Under the pieces are notes generated by a model. The model ran no database searches, had not been told where the DNA came from, and worked only from the letters and a program-made list of their open reading frames with translations. A stretch of 49,485 nucleotides of DNA from JBCDGZ01 sp038750655 (GTDB taxonomy: Bacteria; Bacteroidota; Bacteroidia; Chitinophagales; Saprospiraceae). Shown here one piece after another: positions 24,496 through 33,516 of the stretch (position 1 is its first letter; each line of letters opens with the position of its first letter). The DNA lies in assembly GCA_038750655.1 (NCBI GenBank), contig JBCDGZ010000045.1:1-49485 (forward strand), written 5' to 3'. Made by a program: the position numbers and the translations under genes.

Positions 24496-25836
24496 ATGAA
24501 CCGTCCTGTTTTTTACCCCATACTTTTGCTGATTGTGCTGAGTGCTTTGCTCAGTAGCTGGGGCTGTCGTAAGAGCAGCGAGACGCTGGGACCTCCTCAG
24601 ATTGAGGTGCCCCCCTCAGAAGAAGTTACGGTTACTCGCCTTGTCGGCAAAACCGTAGATGAGTTGGGGAATGCCGTGGCAGGTTCGCGGGTAGAGCTTT
24701 TTCACTACGGAAAAGCAGTGAGTACGGTATTCTCGGATACCGAAGGAAGATTTGAAGTTGCTCAACTACCGCTCAGCGATACTGCCTATTTTATCGGCGT
24801 TCATCATACTGATTTTTCTACCATCAATCGCAGCTACCAAACTTCTGGTGCCCTAAGCGATGAAATTACGATCCAAACTCCTAGTTTGAGTCACTTTGAA
24901 ACAACCGCCAGTATTGACTTGCTGGACACTACGCTGGTTGTCCTCCGAGGACAGATCAGAGCGACTAATGGTCAGGCTGCCGAAGGCATTGTGATCATCA
25001 CCGATGACCAGGGGCAGATTGTAGACCACAGCTTGGCAGATGATCAAGGATGGTACGAGGTATTTGTTCCAAAGGACCAGGCTTTCGACTTACAGGTAGA
25101 AAGTTTTTGTGGTCCGATTCTACATTCGGGAAGTATTGGCCCTTATTTTACTCATACTCAACTTCCAGAAGTGCGCTCGGATGAACCGGGTCATTTGGTG
25201 ACCTTCAGTGGTAGCATGGAAGATTGCAATGGTAATCCGGTGGTTAATGGAGAGTTGTTGGTAAAATTCAACACTAACCTGCTGAGTAGCATCAGCACTG
25301 ATGCGCAGGGGCGCTTTAGTTTCACCGTACATGATTGTAAGATTGCCTCAAGCTTCCATATGATTGCTGAAGACAGAACTACTGGCTTGTTATCCGACCC
25401 AATAGTACATAGTTTTAATGGTGGAACTACTTCTTTTGAACTCAACACCATTCAGACCTGCCATACCAGTACGGCTACACTAGAACTGATGGTGGACGGA
25501 GTAACCACCCAGTATAATAACCATAAGCTTACGGTAAGTCAAGATAATCTGAGCAGTAATCAGTCGCTGTTTTTCGGAAGTGATTTTGCGAATAATGGCC
25601 TCCTGATGACGGTCAATGCGGCTGAAACAGGAGATTTTCCCGCCACCGAGTTTGTCTGGGTGATTGATGGAGTGCGAGTGGCCTTTGGAACGACTAGCGA
25701 TATTACAGTGACTTTTACCAAACACGATAATTTGCCTCTACAATATGTGGAGGGGACTTTACAAGGACAGTTCACCGATTTGCGTGATCAGCAACAGAAG
25801 ACCATTAGGGGTAGTTTCCGACTGCTTCAATTGTAA
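24496..25836 (+). CDS. Lipoprotein with three carboxypeptidase-regulatory-like domains
   Basis: 446 residues. The signal peptide PILLLIVLSALLSSWGC ends in a lipid-modified Cys. Three beta-sandwich repeats of the carboxypeptidase regulatory-like type follow: VGKTVDELGNAVAGSRVELF with SDTEGRFEV (about 50-110), GQIRATNGQAAEGIVI with ADDQGWYEV (about 150-200) and GSMEDCNGNPVVNGELLV with TDAQGRFSF (about 230-280). The C-terminal 150 residues are beta-rich and unrecognised. It is probably outer-membrane anchored. It precedes the sigma factor gene by 20 bases, so it may belong to that transcript, perhaps as a sensor. Confidence 0.82.
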   Translation: MNRPVFYPILLLIVLSALLSSWGCRKSSETLGPPQIEVPPSEEVTVTRLVGKTVDELGNAVAGSRVELFHYGKAVSTVFSDTEGRFEVAQLPLSDTAYFIGVHHTDFSTINRSYQTSGALSDEITIQTPSLSHFETTASIDLLDTTLVVLRGQIRATNGQAAEGIVIITDDQGQIVDHSLADDQGWYEVFVPKDQAFDLQVESFCGPILHSGSIGPYFTHTQLPEVRSDEPGHLVTFSGSMEDCNGNPVVNGELLVKFNTNLLSSISTDAQGRFSFTVHDCKIASSFHMIAEDRTTGLLSDPIVHSFNGGTTSFELNTIQTCHTSTATLELMVDGVTTQYNNHKLTVSQDNLSSNQSLFFGSDFANNGLLMTVNAAETGDFPATEFVWVIDGVRVAFGTTSDITVTFTKHDNLPLQYVEGTLQGQFTDLRDQQQKTIRGSFRLLQL

Positions 25837-25856
25837 CTACCTAAATCGTATGTCAT

Positions 25857-26399
25857 TTGACTAAGGAGTACATTATTCAGGGCTGTATAGACAATAAACG
25901 CGAGTGTCAGCGGACGCTCTACGACCGCTATGCCGATCAGCTGATGAACATCTGTTTGCGCTACACCCAGGATGTGCCGCAAGCAGAAGATGTGCTCCAA
26001 AATGCTTTCATCAAAATTTTTACTAAGATCAAAGAGTTTCGCATGGGGGAAGGCTCGTTCGAAGGTTGGATGAGTCGAATTACTGTGAATGAAGCTCTGA
26101 TGTTGTATCGAAAAAACAAACGGACTTTTTATGATAATACGGCCAAGGAATTGGACCCGGAGATTGATGCAGAGGTACTGCTGCAATTGGAAGCCGAAGA
26201 CATCCTGAAACTGATTCAGCAATTGCCGGATGGCTTTAGGGTGGTATTCAATCTCTATGTGATTGAAGGTTATGACCATAAGGAGATTGGGGAAATGCTG
26301 GGCATTACGGCCAGCACTTCCCGATCGCAGCTGGCCCGGGCCAAGAAGATGCTGAGGAATTTGTTGGATCCTAAAAAAACATTTAGGTATGCGGGATGA
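25857..26399 (+). CDS. ECF-type RNA polymerase sigma factor, TTG start
   Basis: 180 residues. Region 2 covers about 10-85 (RTLYDRYADQLMNICLRYTQ, AEDVLQNAFIKIF, FEGWMSRITVNEALMLYRKN), region 4 about 120-175 (LPDGFRVVFNLYVIEGYDHK, EIGEMLGITASTSRSQLARA). The start is TTG at 25857: an in-frame stop lies 15 bases upstream and the next Met (residue 30) falls inside region 2. It overlaps the next gene by 11 bases, so that gene is probably its regulator or output. No classical zinc-anti-sigma (HxxxCxxC) is present in either neighbour. Confidence 0.92.
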   Translation: MTKEYIIQGCIDNKRECQRTLYDRYADQLMNICLRYTQDVPQAEDVLQNAFIKIFTKIKEFRMGEGSFEGWMSRITVNEALMLYRKNKRTFYDNTAKELDPEIDAEVLLQLEAEDILKLIQQLPDGFRVVFNLYVIEGYDHKEIGEMLGITASTSRSQLARAKKMLRNLLDPKKTFRYAG

Positions 26400-27789
26400 T
26401 TTAAGGAAAAAATTAAAGAATAAGCTGGGCGACCATAAGTCCAAGTGGGACAAGGAAGGTCTCTGGGCTAAGATGGAGCCGGCTATTCCAACCAAGGAAG
26501 AGAAGAAGCGACGTCCTTTCTTCTGGTGGCTGTTGCCAGGGCTACTGCTGATTGGTGCAATGTCCTATTGGCTGCTTCTGGAGGATCCCGGTACTCTTGC
26601 TCCTACTCATACTACGGCATTTAACGAAACAACTACTACCAAGAACGATCAGCAAGCGAGTATGTCATTATTCGCTCCTGTAATAACTGAGGCAACAACG
26701 ACAATAGTTACTAATCCGACACCCCAAACAGTAATCCGTGCTACACCACCCGCAACATTAGCGGAACCTCCAAAGCCTGCTATCCGAAAAACAGAAATTC
26801 TAAGCAGCGCAACTGCTCCGGAGGTCAGTGTTTCCCCTAGCACCACTAACTCACCTGTCCATCCAACGGCCCTGGCGCCGCTGGATGAGGCAGGTATCGT
26901 CTTTGATCAGGTGCAGCCGAGAGCGATGAAGACTTCCATCGCCGTGGCTCCACCGGCCTTATCCCCCCTCGGCAGCCTCCAAGCACTGCCCCTTCTCTCC
27001 ATCCAAAGCATCGCCCAACCGCCTGCGGCAACCCTGGACGCCACCCTCCTCGACCTGGCGCCCCCTTCGCCCTGGCACCTCAGCGGCGAGCTGCTGTTCG
27101 GCGTCGGTCGGCCCTTCCGGCAATTGACGTCCTCGCACACTGACCTGCACACCGCACTCAACCATAAGGCTGACCGCGAAGTGCTGCTCGAAAGCCTGCA
27201 CGCCAAAGCTCTGCTAACATTACATCATCGCAATGGCTTCTTCTTCAGATCAGGTCTAGAACTGATACAGTTCAATGAGCGATTTACCATTACTGATACG
27301 ATCCGACACAATATCCGTGTCCTCTCTGATACTGCTTTTGTTTCTTACTTTTCTGGGGTGCAGTTCTTCGCTGATAGTGTGGACGCTGTGCAGTTTCAGG
27401 AACGCAAGATTGAGCATTTCAATCAGCATCGCTTTGTTCAGCTGCCGCTTTTGGTAGGCTACGAGAAGCGCTTTGGCAAGCTGGCCATTGATTTGCATGG
27501 CGGTGTAGCCTTTGGGCTTCACTACCACTTCAGCGGGCGCTTTAGCGATCTGGAAGGGGTGATCATGGACGAAGTGGCCCTGGAAAATCGCTCTTATTTT
27601 GAGCGCGGAGTGCGTATGGGATTCGTTTTGGGCAGCAACGGAAGCTTCCGCCTCGGGCGGCGCTACAGCCTGATTGCTGGGGTAGCCTTTCAGTACAACC
27701 CGTCTTCATTGGTGTCGGCTGCCGAAGGCTTCGAGCAGCGTTACCATGCGGTCAACCTGCAAGTGGGGATCAGAAAAAGATTATGGTAA
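26389..27789 (+). CDS. Inner-membrane-anchored protein with C-terminal beta-barrel-like domain, sigma-factor partner
   Basis: 466 residues in three parts. Residues 1-43 are charged and cytoplasmic (MRDDLRKKLKNKLGDHKSKW), 44-64 form one membrane segment (FFWWLLPGLLLIGAMSYWLL), 65-220 are a low-complexity Thr/Pro/Ala linker, and about 225-466 alternate in the manner of outer-membrane beta-strands (LSGELLFGVG, FFFRSGLELIQF, VQLPLLVGYEKRF, YSLIAGVAFQYNP) and end in an aromatic residue (VGIRKRLW). The 11-base overlap with the sigma gene suggests an anti-sigma role for the N-terminus. The joining of an inner-membrane anchor and an apparent barrel is inferred from pattern only. Confidence 0.75.
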   Translation: MRDDLRKKLKNKLGDHKSKWDKEGLWAKMEPAIPTKEEKKRRPFFWWLLPGLLLIGAMSYWLLLEDPGTLAPTHTTAFNETTTTKNDQQASMSLFAPVITEATTTIVTNPTPQTVIRATPPATLAEPPKPAIRKTEILSSATAPEVSVSPSTTNSPVHPTALAPLDEAGIVFDQVQPRAMKTSIAVAPPALSPLGSLQALPLLSIQSIAQPPAATLDATLLDLAPPSPWHLSGELLFGVGRPFRQLTSSHTDLHTALNHKADREVLLESLHAKALLTLHHRNGFFFRSGLELIQFNERFTITDTIRHNIRVLSDTAFVSYFSGVQFFADSVDAVQFQERKIEHFNQHRFVQLPLLVGYEKRFGKLAIDLHGGVAFGLHYHFSGRFSDLEGVIMDEVALENRSYFERGVRMGFVLGSNGSFRLGRRYSLIAGVAFQYNPSSLVSAAEGFEQRYHAVNLQVGIRKRLW

Positions 27790-27901
27790 AAAAATCCCTT
27801 CAGTGCAGCGTTCCTGAGTTTCCAAGCATTATAAAAGTACAAGCTCGAAATGCAATTTTTATTTTTCGCGATTTGAATTTTATGATTTAGCAATAGTCTC
27901 T

Positions 27902-28013
27902 CATCGATGTCTTTTCATACGAATAGGTATCGATGTGTATGTCCCTAGCCGTGTTCTCCTCGTAGAGGCACGGCCTGGACTATTTTGGAGCATCCTTTAT
28001 TCAGAAAGTCCGG
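27902..28013 (+). ncRNA. Hairpin-rich leader region upstream of metX-metY
   Basis: The 380 bases between 27790 and 28171 contain no gene. Three consecutive stems occupy 27902-28013: CATCGAT/ATCGATG (27902-27908, 27929-27935); GCCGTG/CACGGC with an inner CCTC/GAGG and GTA loop (27948-27974); CTGGACT/AGTCCGG (27975-27981, 28007-28013). The second and third stems abut without a gap. They could be a structured 5' leader controlling methionine genes or the processed 3' end of the gene ending at 27789. I looked for SAM-I, SAM-II and cobalamin riboswitch core motifs and did not find them. About 160 unstructured bases follow before metX. Confidence 0.4.
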
Positions 28014-28171
28014 AAACAAGCCCCTCTTCTCTTCCAAACGCCGCAGGTCCCGCCACAATTCTAATTTTTAATAGAAATGCGTTATATTCCAGCTGATTTT
28101 TTTGGCCCGAATGGCCCGGCGCTATTCATAAAAACCACTAGCACATTAATCACCCTTACAACTGCAATCCA

Positions 28172-29203
28172 TTGAGTAGAGCAAGTTATACATATTCCTA
28201 CCTCAAATCAACACAACCTTTCGTGCTAGAGCAAGGAGGAGTTATTGAAGACCCGGTCATTTCCTACAACACCTATGGGGTGCTGAATGAAGATAGAGAC
28301 AACGTTATTTTTATCTGCCACGCCCTAACGGCGAATTCTGATGCTGACGATTGGTGGCACGGCCTTTTTGGAAAAGGAGATATTTTTGATTGGGATAAAT
28401 ACTTTGTCATTTGCGCTAACAATTTAGGCTCTCCATACGGTACCAGTTCCCCCAAGCAGGTCAATCCTACTACCAACGAAATCTATGGCCTGGATTTTCC
28501 TTTCTACACCATCAGAGATACGGCCAGGCTACACCTTAAATTGCTGGAACATTTCAAGATTGAGAAAATCCACCTGCTGATTGGGGGGTCTTGCGGGGGA
28601 AATATCGCCCAGGAAATTGCGCTCCTACTCGATGACAGAGTGGATAACCTTGCCCTATTGTGCTGTTCCTCGCGGGAATCTCCCTGGGCCATTGCTATTC
28701 ACGAAGCACAGCGCCTGATTTTGATGTCTGATGAGACCTTAGCTCAAAAGGATGGAGAAGCGGGCAAAAAGGCCCTCAAAGCTTGCCGTGCAGTCGCCTT
28801 GCCGTACTACCGCACACAAACCTCCTTCAACATCAGACAGAGTGAGATTGATTTGAATCTTTTGTCCGATTTTAGATCCAGCAGCTACATCAACTATCAA
28901 GGAGAGAAATTCATCAATCGCTTTGATGCCCAATGTTACTACACCCTTCTAAATGCCCTAGATACCCATAATATTGGAAGACATCGCAATAGCATCGAGG
29001 AGGCCCTGGCGCAAATTAAATGCAACACGGTGGTGATTGGCTTCGAATCAGACCTTTTGATTCCAGTGAATGAGCAACAATTTTTGGCCAAACACATTCC
29101 CAATGCCGAGTACTTCGAAATCAAATCGATCTACGGGCATGATGCTTTTCTGATCGAACACGAACACATCAGAAAGGCCATAAGATCAAGAATTAACCTT
29201 TAA
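28172..29203 (+). CDS. metX: Homoserine O-acetyltransferase, TTG start
   Basis: Acetylates homoserine with acetyl-CoA, feeding direct sulfhydrylation by the next gene. 343 residues of the alpha/beta hydrolase fold. ISYNTYGVLNEDRDNVIFIC, CHALTANSDADDWW and NNLGSPYGTSSPKQVNP are family signatures. The nucleophile is Ser140 in GGSCGGNIAQE (many homologs have GGSMGGQ), with Asp in GFESDLLIP and His in YGHDAFLIEH. A TTG start is required: the frame is closed by a stop 33 bases upstream and holds no ATG/GTG before residue 1. Homoserine O-succinyltransferase activity in this fold is a possible alternative. Confidence 0.88.
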   Translation: MSRASYTYSYLKSTQPFVLEQGGVIEDPVISYNTYGVLNEDRDNVIFICHALTANSDADDWWHGLFGKGDIFDWDKYFVICANNLGSPYGTSSPKQVNPTTNEIYGLDFPFYTIRDTARLHLKLLEHFKIEKIHLLIGGSCGGNIAQEIALLLDDRVDNLALLCCSSRESPWAIAIHEAQRLILMSDETLAQKDGEAGKKALKACRAVALPYYRTQTSFNIRQSEIDLNLLSDFRSSSYINYQGEKFINRFDAQCYYTLLNALDTHNIGRHRNSIEEALAQIKCNTVVIGFESDLLIPVNEQQFLAKHIPNAEYFEIKSIYGHDAFLIEHEHIRKAIRSRINL

Positions 29204-29217
29204 TTAAAAATACGACA

Positions 29218-30495
29218 ATGAAAAAAGAAACTTTAGCCATTCATGGCGGATACACTACAGAACCGACTACTAAATCAGTCGCTGTTCCGATTTATCAAAC
29301 GGTAGCCTATGAGTTTGACAACGCCCAGCACGGAGCGGATTTGTTCAACCTGGCCGTTCCCGGTAATATCTACAGCCGGATCATGAACCCCACCGTTGAT
29401 GTACTAGAGCAAAGGATGGCTGCTTTAGAGGGGGGCATCGCTGGATTGGGCGTGAGCGCGGGGAGTGCCGCTGTGAATTATGCGATTCTAAATTTGGCAT
29501 CTGCTGGCGACAACATCGTTTCTACCCCACAGCTATATGGGGGTACCTACACCCTTTTCGCCCATATGCTGCCTCAGTTAGGCATAGAGGTACGCTTTGC
29601 CGAAAGTGATAGCGCCGAAGACCTCGCTGCCCTGGTTGACGATAAAACCAAAGGAATTTATTGTGAGAGTATCGGTAACCCCGCCGGAAACATCTGCGAC
29701 CTGGAAGCCATCGCAAAAGCGGCCCACGCCAAAGGAGTACCGGTGATCTGTGACAACACCGTGGCTTCTCCAGCCTTGATCCGACCCATCGAGCACGGCG
29801 TAGATATTGTCATCCATTCTTTGACGAAATATGTTGGGGGGCACGGAACAACCATCGGTGGCGTCATCATCGATAGTGGTAAATTCGACTGGGCGAAGCA
29901 TGCTGCCAGATTTCCCCAGTTTTCTGAGCCAGAACCCAGTTACCACGGTGTTGTCTACACCGAGGCGATGGGAGCGGCCGCCTACATCGCTAGAGCACGT
30001 ACGGTAGCTCTGCGTAATACTGGCTCTTGTCTGTCTCCACTATCTGCCTTTCAGATCCTACAAGGTCTAGAGACCCTTCCACTTCGCATGGAAAGACATT
30101 GCGATAATGCTGTGGCTGTTGCTGAGTTTTTGGAAAATCACGAGCAGGTCGCCTGGGTACAGTACGGTGGATTGAGCAGCAGTAAGTACCACGCCTTGGC
30201 ACAAAAATACTGCGGAGGGAAGCCTTCGTCGCTACTCACCTTCGGCATCAAAGGAGGCTACGAGAGTGCCGTTAAATTCTACGATGCGCTGGGCTTGTTC
30301 AAGCGTTTGGTTAACATTGGTGATGCCAAGTCTCTGGCCTGTCATCCCGCTAGCACCACCCACCGCCAGCTGACAGAAGAAGAGCAGGCTAAAGCTGGGG
30401 TAACCAACGATTTGATCCGATTGTGCATCGGAATTGAGCACATCGATGACTTGAAGGCCGATTTGAGTCAGGCCTTTGAGGCTATGGCGTCCTAG
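29218..30495 (+). CDS. metY: O-acetylhomoserine sulfhydrylase (aminocarboxypropyltransferase)
   Basis: A PLP enzyme making homocysteine from O-acetylhomoserine and sulfide. 425 residues. ETLAIHGGYTTEPTTKSVAV at the N-terminus, YSRIMNPTVDVLEQRMAALE, CDNTVASPALIRPIEHG, and the PLP lysine Lys204 in SLTKYVGGHGTTIGG. C-terminal GDAKSLACHPASTTHRQL is the substrate-binding signature. It follows metX by 14 bases and ends at a strong terminator, so the operon is metX-metY. Confidence 0.95.
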   Translation: MKKETLAIHGGYTTEPTTKSVAVPIYQTVAYEFDNAQHGADLFNLAVPGNIYSRIMNPTVDVLEQRMAALEGGIAGLGVSAGSAAVNYAILNLASAGDNIVSTPQLYGGTYTLFAHMLPQLGIEVRFAESDSAEDLAALVDDKTKGIYCESIGNPAGNICDLEAIAKAAHAKGVPVICDNTVASPALIRPIEHGVDIVIHSLTKYVGGHGTTIGGVIIDSGKFDWAKHAARFPQFSEPEPSYHGVVYTEAMGAAAYIARARTVALRNTGSCLSPLSAFQILQGLETLPLRMERHCDNAVAVAEFLENHEQVAWVQYGGLSSSKYHALAQKYCGGKPSSLLTFGIKGGYESAVKFYDALGLFKRLVNIGDAKSLACHPASTTHRQLTEEEQAKAGVTNDLIRLCIGIEHIDDLKADLSQAFEAMAS

Positions 30496-30510
30496 AAATT
30501 AGGCGCTTTT

Positions 30511-30565
30511 CGGGGATAAAAAGGAGGATAGGCATCAGTTATCCTCCAATCCCCGTTGGTTTTTC
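30511..30565 (+). terminator. Rho-independent terminator of the metX-metY operon
   Basis: A two-part stem: CGGGGAT (30511-30517) with ATCCCCG (30549-30555), and GGAGGATA (30523-30530) with TATCCTCC (30540-30547), followed by TTGGTTTTTCTC. Confidence 0.9.
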
Positions 30566-30712
30566 TCTTTCTCTGGCTGAGGAGACCATATATTGTCACT
30601 TTTTTTCATATTTCCCGTATCCTTTTTGTAGATATTACCGCGATTGTACGTTAAAAGTACCGCAGGGAGCGTTAATAATGCTACCTCGCGGACGAGTTGC
30701 ACGCGAAATTGC

Positions 30713-30720
30713 TATATTTG
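30713..30720 (+). promoter_or_regulatory. -7 box upstream of the PBP1A gene
   Basis: TATATTTG fits TAnnTTTG, 67 bases before the ATG at 30788. No -33 TTG at the right spacing. Confidence 0.4.
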
Positions 30721-30787
30721 TATGTTTGAGAAATAGGGGCATCGCACCCCGACAATTAAACATACTATTTAAAACAGGAATTCTCAT

Positions 30788-33463
30788 ATGCACGAAGCAG
30801 AAAATACTGAGCATCCTAGCCAGATAAGGGAACAGCGTATGCCGATTTATCGCAAGATCGTGAAGGCGATGTGGGCGATGCTAATCCTAGGTATACTGTC
30901 CGTGGCGCTGATGTTTGTTTTCTTCTCCTTTCAGGATCTCCCTACATTTGAAGAACTGGAAAATCCCAACAGCAACCTGGCTTCTGAGGTCTACGCGGCC
31001 AACGGCGAGGTGTTGGGGCGCTATTATATTGAGAATCGGGTACCGGTAAGCTATCAAGAGCTGTCGCCTTATCTGGTGCAGGCCCTGCTGGCGACAGAGG
31101 ATGAGCGCTACTATGATCACAGTGGTATTGATGGGGAGGCCTTGTTTCGGGTGCTGGGGAAGACCATTCTGCTGGCGAACCGGAATGCGGGTGGAGCCAG
31201 TACGATTACCCAGCAGCTAGCCAAGCTGCTTTTTACCGAGAAAGCCGGCTCAGGCTTGGAGCGAGTTATTCAGAAATTCAAAGAATGGATCATTGCCGTG
31301 AAGCTGGAACGCAGCTATACCAAAGAGGAAATCATGGCGATGTACCTCAATAAATTCAACTTTATCAACGGCGCCTACGGCATCAAGGCTGCCTCAGAAA
31401 TCTACTTCAGCAAAGACCCTACCTCGCTGGAACTCGAAGAGGCCGCTACGCTGGTCGGTATGCTCAAAAATCCCTCACTGTTCAATCCCATCCGCCGTCC
31501 AGATACCACCCGGCATCGGCGAGAAGTGGTGCTGAGCCAGATGAAGAAAAATGATATGATCACCCAGGTGGAATACGACTCCCTACGGGGGCTACCGATG
31601 GATATGTCTAACTTTCGCCGCAACACTCATACCGATGGCCCCGCTCCTTATTTTCGCATGAAGTTAGGGGAAGAAATCAAAAAAATCCTGGGGCAGGAGG
31701 AAAATCGCAAGCCCGATGGCGAACGCTACGATATTTATCGCGATGGCCTTAAAATCTACACGACTCTCGATCCAGTCATGCAAAAGCACGCCGAAGAGGC
31801 GGCCGTAGAGCATATGGCCCAATTGCAAAAGCGTTTCAATAGGGTCTGGAAAGGCAAAGACCCCTGGACCTATGTTGATCCGTTTACCAAGGATGAGAAA
31901 ACGGAGGAGGAAATTGAAAACGAGCTGGAATCTCGCCAGCGTACCCTCAAGCGCCTGATTCGCTCCACCGACCGCTACGGCTCGATGCGTGAAGTGCATC
32001 TAGGGGCTGTTATCAGCAAGCTGGCCAAAGAAATCGATAATTTCCAACTGCGGGATGTGGATATTGAACGGATGCTGAATGATGAGAAAAAGAAAGGGGC
32101 CATCGCCCGCTTGGTCTCCCAGAAAATGGTCGGTACTAAGCTGGCGGTGAAATACCGCAAGGTGATGGGCGGTGAGTCCTGGAAGGAGCTGAAGGCCGCT
32201 TGGTTTAAGCTGCAAAATGAGGTGAAAGCAACTTTTGATGAGCCGGTTAAAATGAAGGTCTTTGCCTATAATGATACCATGGAGAAGGATACGACGATGA
32301 GCCCCCTGGACTCCATCAAGTACCACCGGATGTTTTTACAGATTGGCTCTATGGCGGTTGACCCCGTCACCGGCTATGTAAAAACTTGGGTCGGAGGAAT
32401 CAATCATCGCTATTTCAAATTTGACCACGTTACCTCTGCTCGTCAGGTCGGCTCCACCTTCAAGCCCTTCGTTTATGCGACGGCCATCGCCCAGCAAGGC
32501 ATCTCTCCTTGCTTTGAAGTCGTCGATCTTCCCTATACCATCCACAAGGGCGAGGGTAACTTCCGCCTGCTCGATGACTGGACACCAGACAATGCCGACG
32601 GCAAATTCACCGGAGATACCTACACCCTCTTCCGAGGATTACAATATTCTAAAAATACCGTCTCCGTATTCCTAATGAAACAGTTGGGGGATGCTGAACC
32701 GGTTCGTGCCTTGGTGAACAACATGGGCCTCAGCAGCACCAAGCGACTGGGGAACGGCAGCTACTATATTCCTAAGCAACCTTCGATCTGCCTGGGGGCC
32801 AGCGATTTGACAGTCATGGACATCACAGGGGCTTACACGACGTTTGCCAACAATGGACTATACAATAAGCCGGTCTTCATTACTCGTATCGAAGATAAAA
32901 ACGGCCGGACCATCTATCAGGAAATCCCCGAAGAACGGGTCGCCCTGCACCCCAATCCGAACTACGTAATGGTAGAGATGCTGCGGAGTGTGATGAATCA
33001 GGGCATTCCTGGTTTTAGCGGCTTAAAGAGTGATTTTGGTGGAAAAACCGGTACGACCAATGACTATGTCGATGGTTGGTTCATGGGGCTGACGCCTAAT
33101 CTGGTGGTCGGCACCTGGGTTGGTGGAGATGATCGCTGGACGCGTTTCCTGTCCCTGCGGGATGGGACGGGGTCCAAGATGGCTCGACCGTTCTACGCCA
33201 AATTGATGCAGCGGGTGGAAAAAGATACGATGATCGCCTACGATGCTTCGGCCCGCTTCATCCGCCCGCCCGGCGACCTGGGAATTGTTGTCGACTGCGA
33301 GCTGTATCGCTATGACGGTGATCCTTCTGCTGATCCGCTGGCGGAGCCTACAGAGGATGAAGATTTCGGGGATGATTTCTTTGGAGATGAGGCCGATTTA
33401 AGGGATTCTACTGGCAAGAAAAAACCAGTCGTTGAGGAAGAGAATGAGGAGTTTGGTGGATAG
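30788..33463 (+). CDS. Class A penicillin-binding protein (PBP1A type)
   Basis: Bifunctional peptidoglycan synthase, 891 residues, anchored by one membrane segment (about 28-49) with the rest periplasmic. The GT51 transglycosylase domain has the catalytic Glu in LLATEDERYYDHSGID (near 104) and GGASTITQQLAKLLF (near 135). The transpeptidase has SxxK in GSTFKPFVYA (Ser about 555), SxN in YSKNTVS (about 620) and KTG in GGKTGTTNDYVDGWF (about 753). A helical stretch of about 150 residues separates the two domains. The C-terminal 50 residues are very acidic (TEDEDFGDDFFGDEADLRD). It probably forms its own transcript before the HEAT-cyclophilin gene. Confidence 0.96.
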   Translation: MHEAENTEHPSQIREQRMPIYRKIVKAMWAMLILGILSVALMFVFFSFQDLPTFEELENPNSNLASEVYAANGEVLGRYYIENRVPVSYQELSPYLVQALLATEDERYYDHSGIDGEALFRVLGKTILLANRNAGGASTITQQLAKLLFTEKAGSGLERVIQKFKEWIIAVKLERSYTKEEIMAMYLNKFNFINGAYGIKAASEIYFSKDPTSLELEEAATLVGMLKNPSLFNPIRRPDTTRHRREVVLSQMKKNDMITQVEYDSLRGLPMDMSNFRRNTHTDGPAPYFRMKLGEEIKKILGQEENRKPDGERYDIYRDGLKIYTTLDPVMQKHAEEAAVEHMAQLQKRFNRVWKGKDPWTYVDPFTKDEKTEEEIENELESRQRTLKRLIRSTDRYGSMREVHLGAVISKLAKEIDNFQLRDVDIERMLNDEKKKGAIARLVSQKMVGTKLAVKYRKVMGGESWKELKAAWFKLQNEVKATFDEPVKMKVFAYNDTMEKDTTMSPLDSIKYHRMFLQIGSMAVDPVTGYVKTWVGGINHRYFKFDHVTSARQVGSTFKPFVYATAIAQQGISPCFEVVDLPYTIHKGEGNFRLLDDWTPDNADGKFTGDTYTLFRGLQYSKNTVSVFLMKQLGDAEPVRALVNNMGLSSTKRLGNGSYYIPKQPSICLGASDLTVMDITGAYTTFANNGLYNKPVFITRIEDKNGRTIYQEIPEERVALHPNPNYVMVEMLRSVMNQGIPGFSGLKSDFGGKTGTTNDYVDGWFMGLTPNLVVGTWVGGDDRWTRFLSLRDGTGSKMARPFYAKLMQRVEKDTMIAYDASARFIRPPGDLGIVVDCELYRYDGDPSADPLAEPTEDEDFGDDFFGDEADLRDSTGKKKPVVEEENEEFGG

Positions 33464-33483
33464 GGAGGATACTTGTACTTTTG
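33452..33483 (+). promoter_or_regulatory. Promoter of the HEAT-cyclophilin gene, full -33/-7
   Basis: TTTG (33452-33455), 20 bp spacer, TACTTTTG (33476-33483): an exact match to the Bacteroidota consensus. The -33 element lies within the last codons of the PBP1A gene. Translation starts at 33517. Confidence 0.65.
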
Positions 33484-33516
33484 TGCCCAGAACTCAATCA
33501 TTCTCAAAGACGATTA

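Noticed and set aside
28021..28171. Possible SAM riboswitch directly before metX
   Set aside because: No core motif of SAM-I, SAM-II or cobalamin aptamers could be found; only the unidentified stems at 27902-28013 are reported.
31700..32330. Unusual insertion in PBP1A between the two catalytic domains
   Set aside because: As far as I recall, Bacteroidota PBP1A proteins commonly carry such a helical linker; nothing marks this one as special.
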